This document shows, in pieces, positions 45,916-55,204 of a DNA stretch of 64,000 nt. The notes below the pieces were generated by a model, which was not told the DNA's origin, did not search any database, and saw nothing but the letters and a program-made list of their open reading frames with translations. Location of the stretch: assembly GCF_026738875.1 (NCBI RefSeq), contig NZ_JAPQFJ010000017.1:1-64000 (forward strand), in the 5' to 3' direction. This stretch comes from Clostridium brassicae. GTDB taxonomy: Bacteria; Bacillota; Clostridia; Clostridiales; Clostridiaceae. The position numbers and the translations under genes are program-made. How positions within the stretch are numbered: the first letter of the stretch is position 1; every line of letters begins with the position of its first letter.

Positions 45916-47148
45916 TTACTCTTCTACTAGTTCTTTTTTTGTTTCTTGAATATCGTAAACCTTAAAGAATGGATACCAAATTATAAATGATGCTAAAATA
46001 TTTGCAGCTAATAATAACAATCCTCTAAAATCAAAATTAACTAAATAGGTAGAAATCCCCACTGGTAAATACCAAAGTTGCATAACCTTAGAAGGTATTG
46101 TAACCATGCCCATATTTAAGACAATATAAGTTATAGATGGTATAATTAGTCCATTGAGCCACATTGGAATCATTAAAATAGGATTAAATGCAACTGGTGC
46201 ACCAAATACCACTGGTTCATTAATATTAAAAAGTGATGGTATTATGGTTACTTTTCCCATAGCTTTTAGTCGTTTTGATTTTGCTACAAATAACATTAAT
46301 AATACAAGTGTTAATGTCGTTCCCATACCACCTATCCATACCCAACCCATTAAAGTTTCAAAGGTGTGAATGTTTTGTGGTTGCAATCCTGTAGCAATAT
46401 TTTGAGCATTAGCCTCAACTCCTGCAACCCATATAGGAAATATAATTGGATATAGAGCCCAAGGGCTTACTCCAAAAGAGTATAGGAATACACAAATAAA
46501 TGTACCTAGAACAAATCCAGCAAAGCTTTGTCCGATTAAAGATAATGGCTGAAAAATTTTTAAAATAGCTGCATATAAATCAAAATGTAATTGGAAGGTA
46601 AAAATCCAACCTATAACAAGTAAAATTGAAATTGGAATAATTGTATCAAACCAAACAATAATGAAATCAGGTAAAGAACTTGAATCACTAAATAAGGATA
46701 TTTTGCTAAATAGATACATAACTGCTCCTACTATAATTCCTACGAAAAGAGCAACGAACATTCCATTAGCACCTAATCTCTCAAAACTAAAGGTAATATT
46801 TCCCTCAGATAAATTTGGTTTTAATAACATTAAGAATAATGCTACACCTGTTAATGCTGAAACTAGTTTTCTATCATTTTTCTTTTGTTTTTCCATAATA
46901 AAATAAGGTGTTAAGAATACAATAAAAATACTCATTAATCCAAAAGAAAAAGATGAAATTGGCGAAAAATCAGGCATGTTAGGAAAATATTGATTCAGAA
47001 TTGATATCATAGTTATTAGGGAGCCTACAAGAATTAAAGGTAATACTCCCATAATAGAGTCTTGAATAGCTGATACCCATGGATTTCGTGTGATTTTATT
47101 CATAGCTGGGGCAAATTTTTCGTTCATCCATTCAATAAATTTTTTCAT
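45916..47148 (-). CDS. PTS cellobiose/beta-glucoside EIIC permease
   Basis: A 410-residue membrane channel with about ten helices. Family marks are the start MKKFIEWMNEKFAPAMNKIT, the loop FNINEPVVFGAPVAFNP, and IWYPFFKVYD at the end. It imports beta-glucosides together with the EIIA and EIIB encoded on either side. RBS AGAAAGGAGC. Confidence 0.94.
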   Translation of the reverse strand: MKKFIEWMNEKFAPAMNKITRNPWVSAIQDSIMGVLPLILVGSLITMISILNQYFPNMPDFSPISSFSFGLMSIFIVFLTPYFIMEKQKKNDRKLVSALTGVALFLMLLKPNLSEGNITFSFERLGANGMFVALFVGIIVGAVMYLFSKISLFSDSSSLPDFIIVWFDTIIPISILLVIGWIFTFQLHFDLYAAILKIFQPLSLIGQSFAGFVLGTFICVFLYSFGVSPWALYPIIFPIWVAGVEANAQNIATGLQPQNIHTFETLMGWVWIGGMGTTLTLVLLMLFVAKSKRLKAMGKVTIIPSLFNINEPVVFGAPVAFNPILMIPMWLNGLIIPSITYIVLNMGMVTIPSKVMQLWYLPVGISTYLVNFDFRGLLLLAANILASFIIWYPFFKVYDIQETKKELVEE

Positions 47149-47169
47149 AGTTTTGCTCCTTTCTATGGG

Positions 47170-47484
47170 TTATTTTTGTAGTAATTCTAAAATTAATTCT
47201 AAGGCTTTATCTCCATTTAAACTTCCATAAATCATTTGGTCAATCATTGCAACAGGCACATTATTAGCTTTACCTTTACTCATTAAGTCATCTTCCATAT
47301 ATTTTAAATGAGGGCCAAATAATAAAACATCAATATCACTAATATAATCATCTACTTCGGATTCACTACGTGCTTTAATATTAATTGATATACCTTTCTT
47401 TTTTGCTGCCTTTCTAATACTTTGAGCTAGAAATCCACTTGATGCTCCGCCACCACATACAATTAGAACGTTTTTTTCATTCAT
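47170..47484 (-). CDS. PTS lactose/cellobiose-family EIIB
   Basis: A 104-residue cytosolic phosphotransfer protein. The phosphocysteine is Cys10 in VLIVCGGGASSGFLA, and the P-loop and LLFGPHLKYME are typical. First gene of the operon IIB-IIC-IIA-glucosidase, the same order as B. subtilis licBCA. RBS AAGGAGGAATT. Confidence 0.94.
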   Translation of the reverse strand: MNEKNVLIVCGGGASSGFLAQSIRKAAKKKGISINIKARSESEVDDYISDIDVLLFGPHLKYMEDDLMSKGKANNVPVAMIDQMIYGSLNGDKALELILELLQK

Positions 47485-47645
47485 TATAATTCCTCCTTTA
47501 AAATCTTTAGTTTGTTTAATTTATTCTTTGATTTATTTTCTCATTTTATAGTGTTGTCATCAAATAAAAAAAATTCCTATAAGTAGGAACCTATTTAATA
47601 GTTTTATTATGAAGGATTTCTTGTAATGATTTTATATTTTTTAAA

Positions 47646-47674
47646 TTGACAATGTTTATTCTATGATGTAATGT
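47646..47674 (+). promoter_or_regulatory. Promoter of the beta-glucoside activator gene
   Basis: TTGACA (47646-47651), 17 bp, TAATGT (47669-47674). The divergent PTS operon shares this 227-bp gap. A small inverted repeat TTCCTA/TAGGAA (47574-47589) lies on the operon side and may be an activator site. Confidence 0.55.
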
Positions 47675-47711
47675 TAATATAATTAATTTTAAAGAAAAGT
47701 TAGGTGTTGTT

Positions 47712-49634
47712 ATGAATAACGAGAGAGAAAAAGCATTCATTGATTTTCTATTTAAAAAAAAACAGTGGATAAAAGCAAGTGTGTTAGCGAATCATTTTGG
47801 TGTATCCTCTCGTACTATTAGAAAATATGTAAATGCTATTAATTTGAAATATGAAAAAAAAACTCTGATTGTTTCATCAAATTTAGGTTATAAATTAGAT
47901 TATTATACTTATATGGAATATGGAGCCCGTAACTCCCAGATTTTAGATAAACCTCAAACTCCAGATGAACGTATGTATTATCTCTTAAATCAGATGGTTG
48001 TACACGGTGAGGGTGTTGATCTTTTTGATCTTTGTGATATTCTCTATGTTAGTATGCCTACTTTAGAAAACGATTTAAGAAAGTCAAAAGCCATTTTAAA
48101 AAGCTTTGATTTATCCTTCCATAGGGAAGGGGACTTAGTAATTCTTGACGGAGTAGAGCAAAATAAACGAAAACTTATGAGTCATATATTTTATGAAGAA
48201 TCTAATAATAAATTTTTAAATTTAGAAACTATTGAGGAATTTTTTGGTTATAGCTTGGGGGAATTTAAACAAAAGATGATTGATATATTAAGTTCTTATA
48301 ATCTTTATGTTAATGAATATGTTATAGGAAATATTCTTCTTCACATAATGATTTCAACTTATAGAATTAAGAATCATCTTAATATTCATAGTGAGTCTAT
48401 TGAAGTTTTAAATAATAAAAGGGAATACAAAGCAGCAAAAGAAATAGCTAAATTTATTGAATCTGTTTTTGATGTAATCTATGATGAGTCAGAGATATAC
48501 TATTTAACAGTATTACTTGTTGGTAAAACTACTATTTTAAGGCAGGATGTTCTAAATAAAGAGAATTTAACTGAGTATATTGAGCCTAAACAAATTCAAT
48601 TGGTTAATGATATTCTTAAAGAAGTTTATGAAAACTATATGGTAGATCTTTATGATGATCAATTTTTAATAAGATTTATGTTTCATATCCATAATTTAAT
48701 TAATCGTGCTTATCATAATCGGTTTTCAAAAAATCCTCTGACACAACAAATTAAATATACTTATCCTTTGATTTATGACTTGGCTGTATTTATATCTAAC
48801 TATATTCAAAAGGAAGAACACATTACTATTAGCGAGGATGAAATTGCTTATATAGCTTTGCATATAGTTGCCTTTCTTGAACCTAAAAAGAGTAGTAATA
48901 AAAAAATAACAGTTACTTTAATTTATCCAGAGTATTACAATCTTCATAAGAATATGATAGATACTATTAATCATTATTTTGGTGCACAAGTTGAAATACA
49001 AAAGGTTTATAAAACTATTGATATAGATTATAAAAAAATAGATACAGATTTAGTTATCTCAACAGTGGAGTTAAATATTCCATTAGAAACAGATTTAATA
49101 ATAGTACCACCATTTTTAACAGAAAGAGAAATTGATAATATTAATAATAAAATTTTGAATTTTAAAAGAAAAAAAGAGCAATTTTATTTAAAAAAGCAGC
49201 TTATCCAACTTTTTAACCCTCATATTTTTTATGAAAATTTATATTTAAATGATGCATTTGAAATGATTCGACATATTGGAAAGGGTATGGTTAGATATGG
49301 ATTTGTAAATGAATCTTACATTGATGATGTAATTGAAAGGGAAAAGATGTCTTATACTGTATTTAATAATAATGTGGCAGTTCCTCATTCTATGCATATG
49401 AATGCATTAAAATCATCTATTTCTATAGTAATAAATCATAAACCTGTGAAGTGGGGAGAGAGTTATGTTCAAATTATTGCAATGATTGCTTTTAATAAGA
49501 AAGAACGTAATTTATTTGTAAACATTTTTGATAATTTTATTAGTATTATTTCAGAACCAGAAAATGTGGAACAACTTATACGTTCCACTGATTATAATAC
49601 ATTTATTAATACATTAGCTTCATTAATGGGCTAA
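47712..49634 (+). CDS. PRD-containing transcriptional activator, LicR/CelR type
   Basis: A 640-residue regulator. HTH at about 15-60 (GVSSRTIRKYVNAI), second HTH-like region at about 85-160, PRD1 and PRD2 at about 185-405 (IAYIALHIVAFLEP), a EIIB-like region from about 410 that lacks the usual Cys (VTLIYPEYYN), and an EIIA-like domain with VAVPHSMH near 558. Divergent from the beta-glucoside PTS operon, which it most likely activates when the sugar is present. Loss of the EIIB Cys is common in LicR-type proteins of some lineages but removes one phosphorylation input. Confidence 0.9.
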   Translation: MNNEREKAFIDFLFKKKQWIKASVLANHFGVSSRTIRKYVNAINLKYEKKTLIVSSNLGYKLDYYTYMEYGARNSQILDKPQTPDERMYYLLNQMVVHGEGVDLFDLCDILYVSMPTLENDLRKSKAILKSFDLSFHREGDLVILDGVEQNKRKLMSHIFYEESNNKFLNLETIEEFFGYSLGEFKQKMIDILSSYNLYVNEYVIGNILLHIMISTYRIKNHLNIHSESIEVLNNKREYKAAKEIAKFIESVFDVIYDESEIYYLTVLLVGKTTILRQDVLNKENLTEYIEPKQIQLVNDILKEVYENYMVDLYDDQFLIRFMFHIHNLINRAYHNRFSKNPLTQQIKYTYPLIYDLAVFISNYIQKEEHITISEDEIAYIALHIVAFLEPKKSSNKKITVTLIYPEYYNLHKNMIDTINHYFGAQVEIQKVYKTIDIDYKKIDTDLVISTVELNIPLETDLIIVPPFLTEREIDNINNKILNFKRKKEQFYLKKQLIQLFNPHIFYENLYLNDAFEMIRHIGKGMVRYGFVNESYIDDVIEREKMSYTVFNNNVAVPHSMHMNALKSSISIVINHKPVKWGESYVQIIAMIAFNKKERNLFVNIFDNFISIISEPENVEQLIRSTDYNTFINTLASLMG

Positions 49635-49679
49635 TTTAAGTTACATTGTTATTTTAAATAGCTTGTTGTTTCCTAAGTA

Positions 49680-49724
49680 AAACGCCTTATAAGCTACTTT
49701 CCAAGTAGTTTATAAGGTGTTTTT
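49680..49724 (+). terminator. Terminator after the activator gene
   Basis: AAAACGCCTTATAAGCTACTT and AAGTAGTTTATAAGGTGTTTT form a long stem followed by T residues. It closely resembles the hairpin at 52620-52665. Confidence 0.8.
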
Positions 49725-49810
49725 AGCGTTTACAAAACAATTAATTAAATACTTAGAGAAAATGCAACTTCATAAATTATAAAAAATTTTACAATATGGA
49801 AGTAAAATTA

Positions 49811-49879
49811 TTGATAGTAAATTAGATAAGTAGTAAAATATACATAACTTAGTTATTCATTAACTAAGTTATGTATATT
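49811..49879 (+). promoter_or_regulatory. Promoter and 38-bp operator-like inverted repeat of the uvrA-like gene
   Basis: TTGATA (49811-49816), 17 bp, TAAAAT (49834-49839). Starting at the -10 is an inverted repeat with perfect 19-bp arms (49837-49855 and 49861-49879), core AACTTAGTTA/TAACTAAGTT, and a 5-nt loop. The repeat covers the expected start of transcription, a typical repressor position, and the MarR gene of this unit is the obvious candidate. Confidence 0.75.
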
Positions 49880-49914
49880 ATTGCAGGTATAAATTATTTG
49901 GAGGCGAGTTATTT

Positions 49915-52173
49915 ATGGACATAAAAGAAAGTATTCATGTAATAGGAGCTAGAGAAAAAAATTTAAAAAATATTGATATTGAAATACCCAAGAAAAAAAT
50001 CACTGTCTTTACTGGAGTTTCTGGATCAGGTAAGTCATCCTTAGTTTTTGATACTATTGCTGCAGAATCACAAAGACAGCTAAATGAAACTTATTCTAGC
50101 TTTATCAGGCACCGTTTGCCACATTACGGGCAGCCAGATGTAGATTCAATTAAAAATTTATCCGTTGCTATTATAATAAATCAAAAAAGAATTGGTGGGA
50201 ATTCAAGATCCACTGTAGGGACTATCACAGATATAGCGCCACTATTAAGGCTTCTTTTTTCCCGTATAGGCAAACCTTTTGTTGGATATTCTAAAAATTT
50301 TTCTTTTAACAATCCTGCTGGAATGTGTATGCATTGTGATGGATTAGGGAAGGTTGATAGCATTAATATTGATAAATTATTAGATAAAAATAAATCTCTT
50401 AATGAAGGGGCTATCTTGTTTCCTACCTTTAAGCCTGGTGGATGGCGATTAAAGAGATATATACATTCAGGTTTGTTTGACAATGATAAAAAAATAAAAG
50501 ATTATGATGAAAAAGAACTAGATTTACTTTTAAATAAAACTGATATAAAAATTGAAACAGATGATCCAGAGTGGCCAAAGACATCTTTGTATGAAGGTCT
50601 TATACCAAGAATTGAAAGAAGCTTTTTAAAAAAAGAGGGCGGAGAAAAGGATAAATATAAAAAAGAAATTAATAGAATTGTTACTAAAGAAATATGTCCT
50701 GTGTGTAAAGGGGCAAGATTAAATGAAAAAATATTATCTTCCAAAATTAATGGGAAAAATATTGCAGATTGTACAAATATGCAAATAAATGATTTAATAA
50801 TATTTATGAGAGAAATTAAAGAACAATCTGTCCAAACTGTAGTAAAAGCATTAATCAGTAGGCTAGAGTATTTAGAAACTATAGGATTAGGATATTTGAG
50901 CTTAAATCGTGAAACTTCATCACTTTCTGGTGGTGAATCGCAGAGAATTAAAATGGTTAAACAATTAGGAAGTAGTTTAACAGGGCTTACTTATATTTTT
51001 GATGAGCCTAGTATTGGATTACATCCACACGATATTGGCAGAATAAATAAATTAGTAAAAATGTTAAGAGATAAAGGGAACACTGTTCTTATTGTTGAAC
51101 ATGATCCTGATATAATAAAGATTGCAGACTATATTATTGATATGGGACCAAAAGCTGGTATAGAAGGTGGTAACATTGTTTACAAAGGAACTTTAAATGG
51201 ATTATTACAATCCAATACTTTAACGGGTAACTTTTTGCAATATAGACCCAAAATAAAACTTAATACTAGAGAAGCAAAGGAATGCTTGTCAATTAAAAAT
51301 GCAAATTTGCACAATTTAAAAAATATTAATGTAGATATTCCTAAAGGTGTTATGACTGTAGTAACTGGTGTAGCTGGTTCAGGAAAGAGCACTCTTATTA
51401 ATGGAGTAATACCAAAGATTTATCCAGAAACAATTTTTATAGATCAAGGACAAATACATGCTTCAATACGTTCTAATATTGCAACTTATACAGGTATGTT
51501 TGATTTTATAAGAAATTTATTTGCAAAAGAAAATAATGTTAAACCATCTTTTTTTAGTTTTAATTCAGAAGGAGCATGTCCAGAATGCAAAGGATTAGGT
51601 GTTATTTATACTGATTTGGCTTTTATGGATACTGTTGTAGGTACTTGTGAAGTGTGTAAAGGAGAGCGATTTACAGATAAAGTATTAAATTTCAAACTAA
51701 GGGGAAGAAACATAAGCCAAGTTTTAAAAATGACTGTTGACGAGGCAATTCACTTTTTTAAAGAAGAAGAAATATATTCAGTATTAAAAAAATTAGCTGA
51801 TGTAGGAATTGGCTATATAACTTTAGGTCAACCTTTAAATACTTTATCTGGAGGAGAATTACAGAGACTAAAGTTAGCTGCTAGATTGGATAGTAAAGGT
51901 AATATTTATGTATTAGATGAACCAACTACAGGACTTCATGTATCAGATGTAAGAAAGTTAATAGATATTATGAATAGGCTAGTTGATCAAGGGAGTACTT
52001 TAATTGTGATAGAACATAATTTAGATGTAATAAGTCAAGCGGATTGGATAATTGATCTTGGCCCAAAAGCTGGAGAAAATGGTGGTAAAATTATCTTTCA
52101 AGGAGAACCGAAAGATGTAATTAACAATAAAAATTCAGTTACCGGAAAATATTTAAAAGAGTATATTTTCTAA
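49915..52173 (+). CDS. UvrA-like ABC-type ATPase (UvrA2/DrrC-like)
   Basis: A 752-residue tandem ATPase of the UvrA family, shorter than true UvrA (about 940) and lacking the UvrB-binding region. First Walker A GVSGSGKSSLVF near residue 35, signature SLSGGESQRIKM, second Walker A GVAGSGKSTLI near 485, signature TLSGGELQRLKL, both Walker B motifs with LDEPTTGLH or FDEPSIGLH. Three CxxC zinc ligands pairs occur in each half region (CMHCDGLG, CPVCKGARL, CPECKGLG, CEVCKGERF). Short UvrA paralogues confer tolerance to DNA-binding drugs in some bacteria. Co-transcribed with a MarR gene, so drug-inducible protection is a fair inference. Confidence 0.88.
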   Translation: MDIKESIHVIGAREKNLKNIDIEIPKKKITVFTGVSGSGKSSLVFDTIAAESQRQLNETYSSFIRHRLPHYGQPDVDSIKNLSVAIIINQKRIGGNSRSTVGTITDIAPLLRLLFSRIGKPFVGYSKNFSFNNPAGMCMHCDGLGKVDSINIDKLLDKNKSLNEGAILFPTFKPGGWRLKRYIHSGLFDNDKKIKDYDEKELDLLLNKTDIKIETDDPEWPKTSLYEGLIPRIERSFLKKEGGEKDKYKKEINRIVTKEICPVCKGARLNEKILSSKINGKNIADCTNMQINDLIIFMREIKEQSVQTVVKALISRLEYLETIGLGYLSLNRETSSLSGGESQRIKMVKQLGSSLTGLTYIFDEPSIGLHPHDIGRINKLVKMLRDKGNTVLIVEHDPDIIKIADYIIDMGPKAGIEGGNIVYKGTLNGLLQSNTLTGNFLQYRPKIKLNTREAKECLSIKNANLHNLKNINVDIPKGVMTVVTGVAGSGKSTLINGVIPKIYPETIFIDQGQIHASIRSNIATYTGMFDFIRNLFAKENNVKPSFFSFNSEGACPECKGLGVIYTDLAFMDTVVGTCEVCKGERFTDKVLNFKLRGRNISQVLKMTVDEAIHFFKEEEIYSVLKKLADVGIGYITLGQPLNTLSGGELQRLKLAARLDSKGNIYVLDEPTTGLHVSDVRKLIDIMNRLVDQGSTLIVIEHNLDVISQADWIIDLGPKAGENGGKIIFQGEPKDVINNKNSVTGKYLKEYIF

Positions 52174-52190
52174 AAGAAAGGGTGAAAACA

Positions 52191-52610
52191 ATGGCTAGAA
52201 GAGAATTAGAAGAAAATTATATACCTTTTCAGTGTATGATTATTAGTAGTATAAATAGATTTAATATTGAAGGTATATCAACTGCTCAATACTATATATT
52301 AGATATTTTAGATAAGCAAGGTCCCAAAACAACTAAAGAGTTATCCGAAATAAGAGGAATAACACAGCCGGGTATATCAAAATTAAACAAAAGTCTTTTA
52401 GAGAAAGGCTACATAAAGCAAGAACGACAAAAAACTGACCGTAGATATTATAGTATTTTTATTACATCTGCAGGAAAACAGTTTCTCGGAAGGACAGAAA
52501 AATTTGGAAAAGAGATAATGGATTTAATAGAAAAAACACTTAATGAAAATGAATTAAAAACTTTTTCGAAATTATGCAAAAAAATTACAGATTCTTATAA
52601 TGAAAAGTGA
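52191..52610 (+). CDS. MarR family transcriptional regulator
   Basis: A 139-residue winged-helix regulator with IRGITQPGISKLNKSLL as recognition helix region and the wing RQKTDRRYYSIF. Start 52191 follows AAAGGGTGAAAAC; an in-frame GTG at 52182 is part of that ribosome site. It lies 18 bp behind the UvrA-like gene, the reverse of the usual regulator-first order, and probably represses the unit through the inverted repeat at 49837-49879. Confidence 0.88.
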   Translation: MARRELEENYIPFQCMIISSINRFNIEGISTAQYYILDILDKQGPKTTKELSEIRGITQPGISKLNKSLLEKGYIKQERQKTDRRYYSIFITSAGKQFLGRTEKFGKEIMDLIEKTLNENELKTFSKLCKKITDSYNEK

Positions 52611-52619
52611 TTACGTAAT

Positions 52620-52665
52620 AAACACACCTATAAGCTACTTTTAAGGTAGTTTATAGGTGTGTTTT
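52620..52665 (+). terminator. Terminator after the marR gene
   Basis: AAACACACCTATAAGCTAC and GTAGTTTATAGGTGTGTTTT stem. The central part TATAAGCTACTT...GTAGTTTATA is shared with the hairpin at 49680-49724, so the uvrA-like/marR unit is bracketed by sister elements. Confidence 0.8.
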
Positions 52666-52682
52666 ATGCATATAGCAAAAAC

Positions 52683-52730
52683 ATACAATATATAGTGAAA
52701 AAATAAGGTGTTTATACAATATATATAGAT
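52683..52730 (+). promoter_or_regulatory. Tandem NrdR-box-like sites upstream of ribonucleotide reductase
   Basis: ATACAATATATAGTGA (52683-52698) and ATACAATATATATAGA (52714-52729) resemble the NrdR box consensus ACACAATATATTGTGT. Their equivalent bases lie 31 bp apart, three helical turns, which is the spacing usual for NrdR tandem sites. Confidence 0.65.
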
Positions 52731-52849
52731 TATTTTATGAAATAATGGTTTTATAATGTTGATTTTAAAGATAAATACTTATATAATTTATTTAAAAATA
52801 ATTATTTTATAATAAAATTTATTAATAAAGAAAAGGTAAGGTTTGGACA

Positions 52850-55141
52850 ATGAATATTAAAATAAGAAAAAGAAATGGACAATATGAACCACTACAAGTA
52901 GAGAAAACGAAAAAAATGGTTAGGTTAGCTTGTGAGGGTATAAAAGACTGTGATCCTCTAGAACTAGAACTAGATTCTAGAATTCAATTTAGAGATGGTA
53001 TGAATACAAAGGAAATTCAAAAAATTTTAATACAAACAGCTATTGAAAAGGTTATTCAAAACAGTAAAGACCAGAATGGAAACAATATTAAAAAGACCAA
53101 TCCCAATTGGCAATATGTTGCTGCAAGACTTTTATGCTGTGACTTATACAAGGAAGCTAAGATTAGTAGAGAATATAATAACTTTGGTTATGGAGATTAT
53201 TATAAGTTAGTAAAAAAATTAGTTAGTATGAGACTTTATGGAGATTATTTAGTGCAAAACTATTCTGATGAAGAAATAAAAGAGTTAGCAGATTACATAG
53301 TGCCTAAAAGAGATGAACTGTTTAATTATGAGGGCTTAAAATTACTAAAAGACAGATATCTAATTAAAGGGCATAATGGAGAGATATTAGAGCTTCCTCA
53401 AGAACGTTTTATGACTATAGCTATGCATTTAGCAATCCCTGAGGGGAGTAAGAAAGTTTTTTATGCAAAGAAATTTTATGATATTTTAAGTGAACTAAAA
53501 GTTACAGTAGCTACTCCTACATTAGGAAATGCAGGTACACCGTTTTATCAATTAAGTAGTTGTTTTATATCTGTTGTGGGAGATAATTTATGGTCAATTT
53601 ATGATGTTAATCAAAAGTTTGCGCAAGTTTCAAAACATGGTGGAGCATTAGGCATCTACATTGGGAAGATAAGAGCTTTAAATAGTGAAATAAGAGGTCA
53701 TAAAAATGCATCTGGTGGAGTTATACCTTGGATAAGACTCTATAATGACACAGCAGTAGCTGTTGATCAGCTTGGCAGGAGAAAAGGTGGTGCGTCTATA
53801 ACCTTAGACATATGGCATAAAGATATATTCGATTTTCTTGATGTTAAAACTAATAATGGAGATGATAGAAGAAAGGCTCATGATATTTTTCCCGCTGTAA
53901 GTATCCCGGACTTATTCATGGAAAGATTAGAAAAAAGAGAAAATTGGTCTTTATTTGATCCATATATGATAGAGAAGATAATGGGATATAAGCTAGAGGA
54001 TTATTTTGATGATGTTGATAATAAAGAGTTTACAAAGAGATACTTAGAATGTGAGAAAAATACTTATATTAAAAGAGATACAGTACCAGCACTTGATATT
54101 ATGAAAAAATTAATGAAAAGTGCAGTAGAGACAGGAACTCCTTTTATTTTCTTTAGAGATACTGTAAATAAAGCAAATCCTAATAAGCATGAAGGTATGA
54201 TATATTCATCAAATTTATGTCATGAGATAGCTCAAAATATGAGTGAAAGTGAATTGGGTAAAGAAGAGATAATTAATGAAAATGGTTTTCCAAAGGTTAT
54301 TCAAAAAATTAAGGCTGGAGATATGGTAACTTGTAATCTTAATTCAATAAATCTTAGCAAAGTTAAAAAAGAGGATTTTGATAAGTGCATTCCTCTTCAG
54401 ATAAGAATGCTTGATAATGTTATATCTCTTAATGAACTACCTGTTAAAGAGGCCAGAGTTACTAGTGATAAGTATAGAGCAATTGGATTGGGGACAAGTG
54501 GATATCATCATTTTCTTGCAAATAACAAAATAATGTGGGAAAGTGATGAACATATTAAAGTAGCAGATGAAATTTTTGAGGAGATAGCTTATGTGGCAAT
54601 AAAAGCTTCTATGGAATTAGCTAAGGAAAAGGGAAGTTATCCTGTTTTTAAAGGTTCAGAATGGGATACAGGAAAATACTTTGAGAGAAGGGGCTATAAC
54701 TCTGAAAGATGGAAAAAATTGCAAATCGATATTAAAAAGCATGGTATAAGAAATGGTTATATTACGGCCATTGCTCCTACAGCTAGTACTTCTAATATAG
54801 CTAATACTACTGCAGGAATAGATCCTGTGTTTAAGAAGTTTTTTATAGAAGAAAAGAAGGGAAGTTTTACACCAAAAACAGCACCAGATTTAAATGAAGA
54901 AAATTTCTGGTATTACAAAGAAGCACATACTATAGATCAACAATGGAGTATTAAAGCTTGTGCTACTAGACAAAAACACATAGATCAAGCTCAATCTTTT
55001 AATTTATATATAACTCCAGAGATAAAAGCTAGAGAAATTCTAAATATGTATATGGAAGCTTGGAGACAAGGACTTAAAACAATTTATTATGTAAGAAATA
55101 AATCTTTAGAAATGGACGAATGTACAAGTTGTTCAAGTTAA
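52850..55141 (+). CDS. nrdA: Class Ia ribonucleoside-diphosphate reductase, alpha subunit
   Basis: A 763-residue catalytic subunit reducing NDPs to dNDPs with the radical of NrdB. Residues 1-95 form an N-terminal ATP-cone (KIRKRNGQYEPLQVEK), so activity is allosterically controlled. The barrel has the Cys in LSSCFIS, the catalytic Asn-Cys-Glu region SSNLCHEI, NLNSINLSK and the tyrosines near the end (IYYVRNKS). The C-terminal redox Cys pair is CTSC. It precedes nrdB by 63 bp. Oxygen-dependent reductase in an anaerobe may serve during microaerobic exposure. Confidence 0.95.
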   Translation: MNIKIRKRNGQYEPLQVEKTKKMVRLACEGIKDCDPLELELDSRIQFRDGMNTKEIQKILIQTAIEKVIQNSKDQNGNNIKKTNPNWQYVAARLLCCDLYKEAKISREYNNFGYGDYYKLVKKLVSMRLYGDYLVQNYSDEEIKELADYIVPKRDELFNYEGLKLLKDRYLIKGHNGEILELPQERFMTIAMHLAIPEGSKKVFYAKKFYDILSELKVTVATPTLGNAGTPFYQLSSCFISVVGDNLWSIYDVNQKFAQVSKHGGALGIYIGKIRALNSEIRGHKNASGGVIPWIRLYNDTAVAVDQLGRRKGGASITLDIWHKDIFDFLDVKTNNGDDRRKAHDIFPAVSIPDLFMERLEKRENWSLFDPYMIEKIMGYKLEDYFDDVDNKEFTKRYLECEKNTYIKRDTVPALDIMKKLMKSAVETGTPFIFFRDTVNKANPNKHEGMIYSSNLCHEIAQNMSESELGKEEIINENGFPKVIQKIKAGDMVTCNLNSINLSKVKKEDFDKCIPLQIRMLDNVISLNELPVKEARVTSDKYRAIGLGTSGYHHFLANNKIMWESDEHIKVADEIFEEIAYVAIKASMELAKEKGSYPVFKGSEWDTGKYFERRGYNSERWKKLQIDIKKHGIRNGYITAIAPTASTSNIANTTAGIDPVFKKFFIEEKKGSFTPKTAPDLNEENFWYYKEAHTIDQQWSIKACATRQKHIDQAQSFNLYITPEIKAREILNMYMEAWRQGLKTIYYVRNKSLEMDECTSCSS

Positions 55142-55204
55142 GCATATCTTTAAAATAATTATATTTAAAGAGGATATATGTGAAGACGAGGGGGAGTATA
55201 GTTT

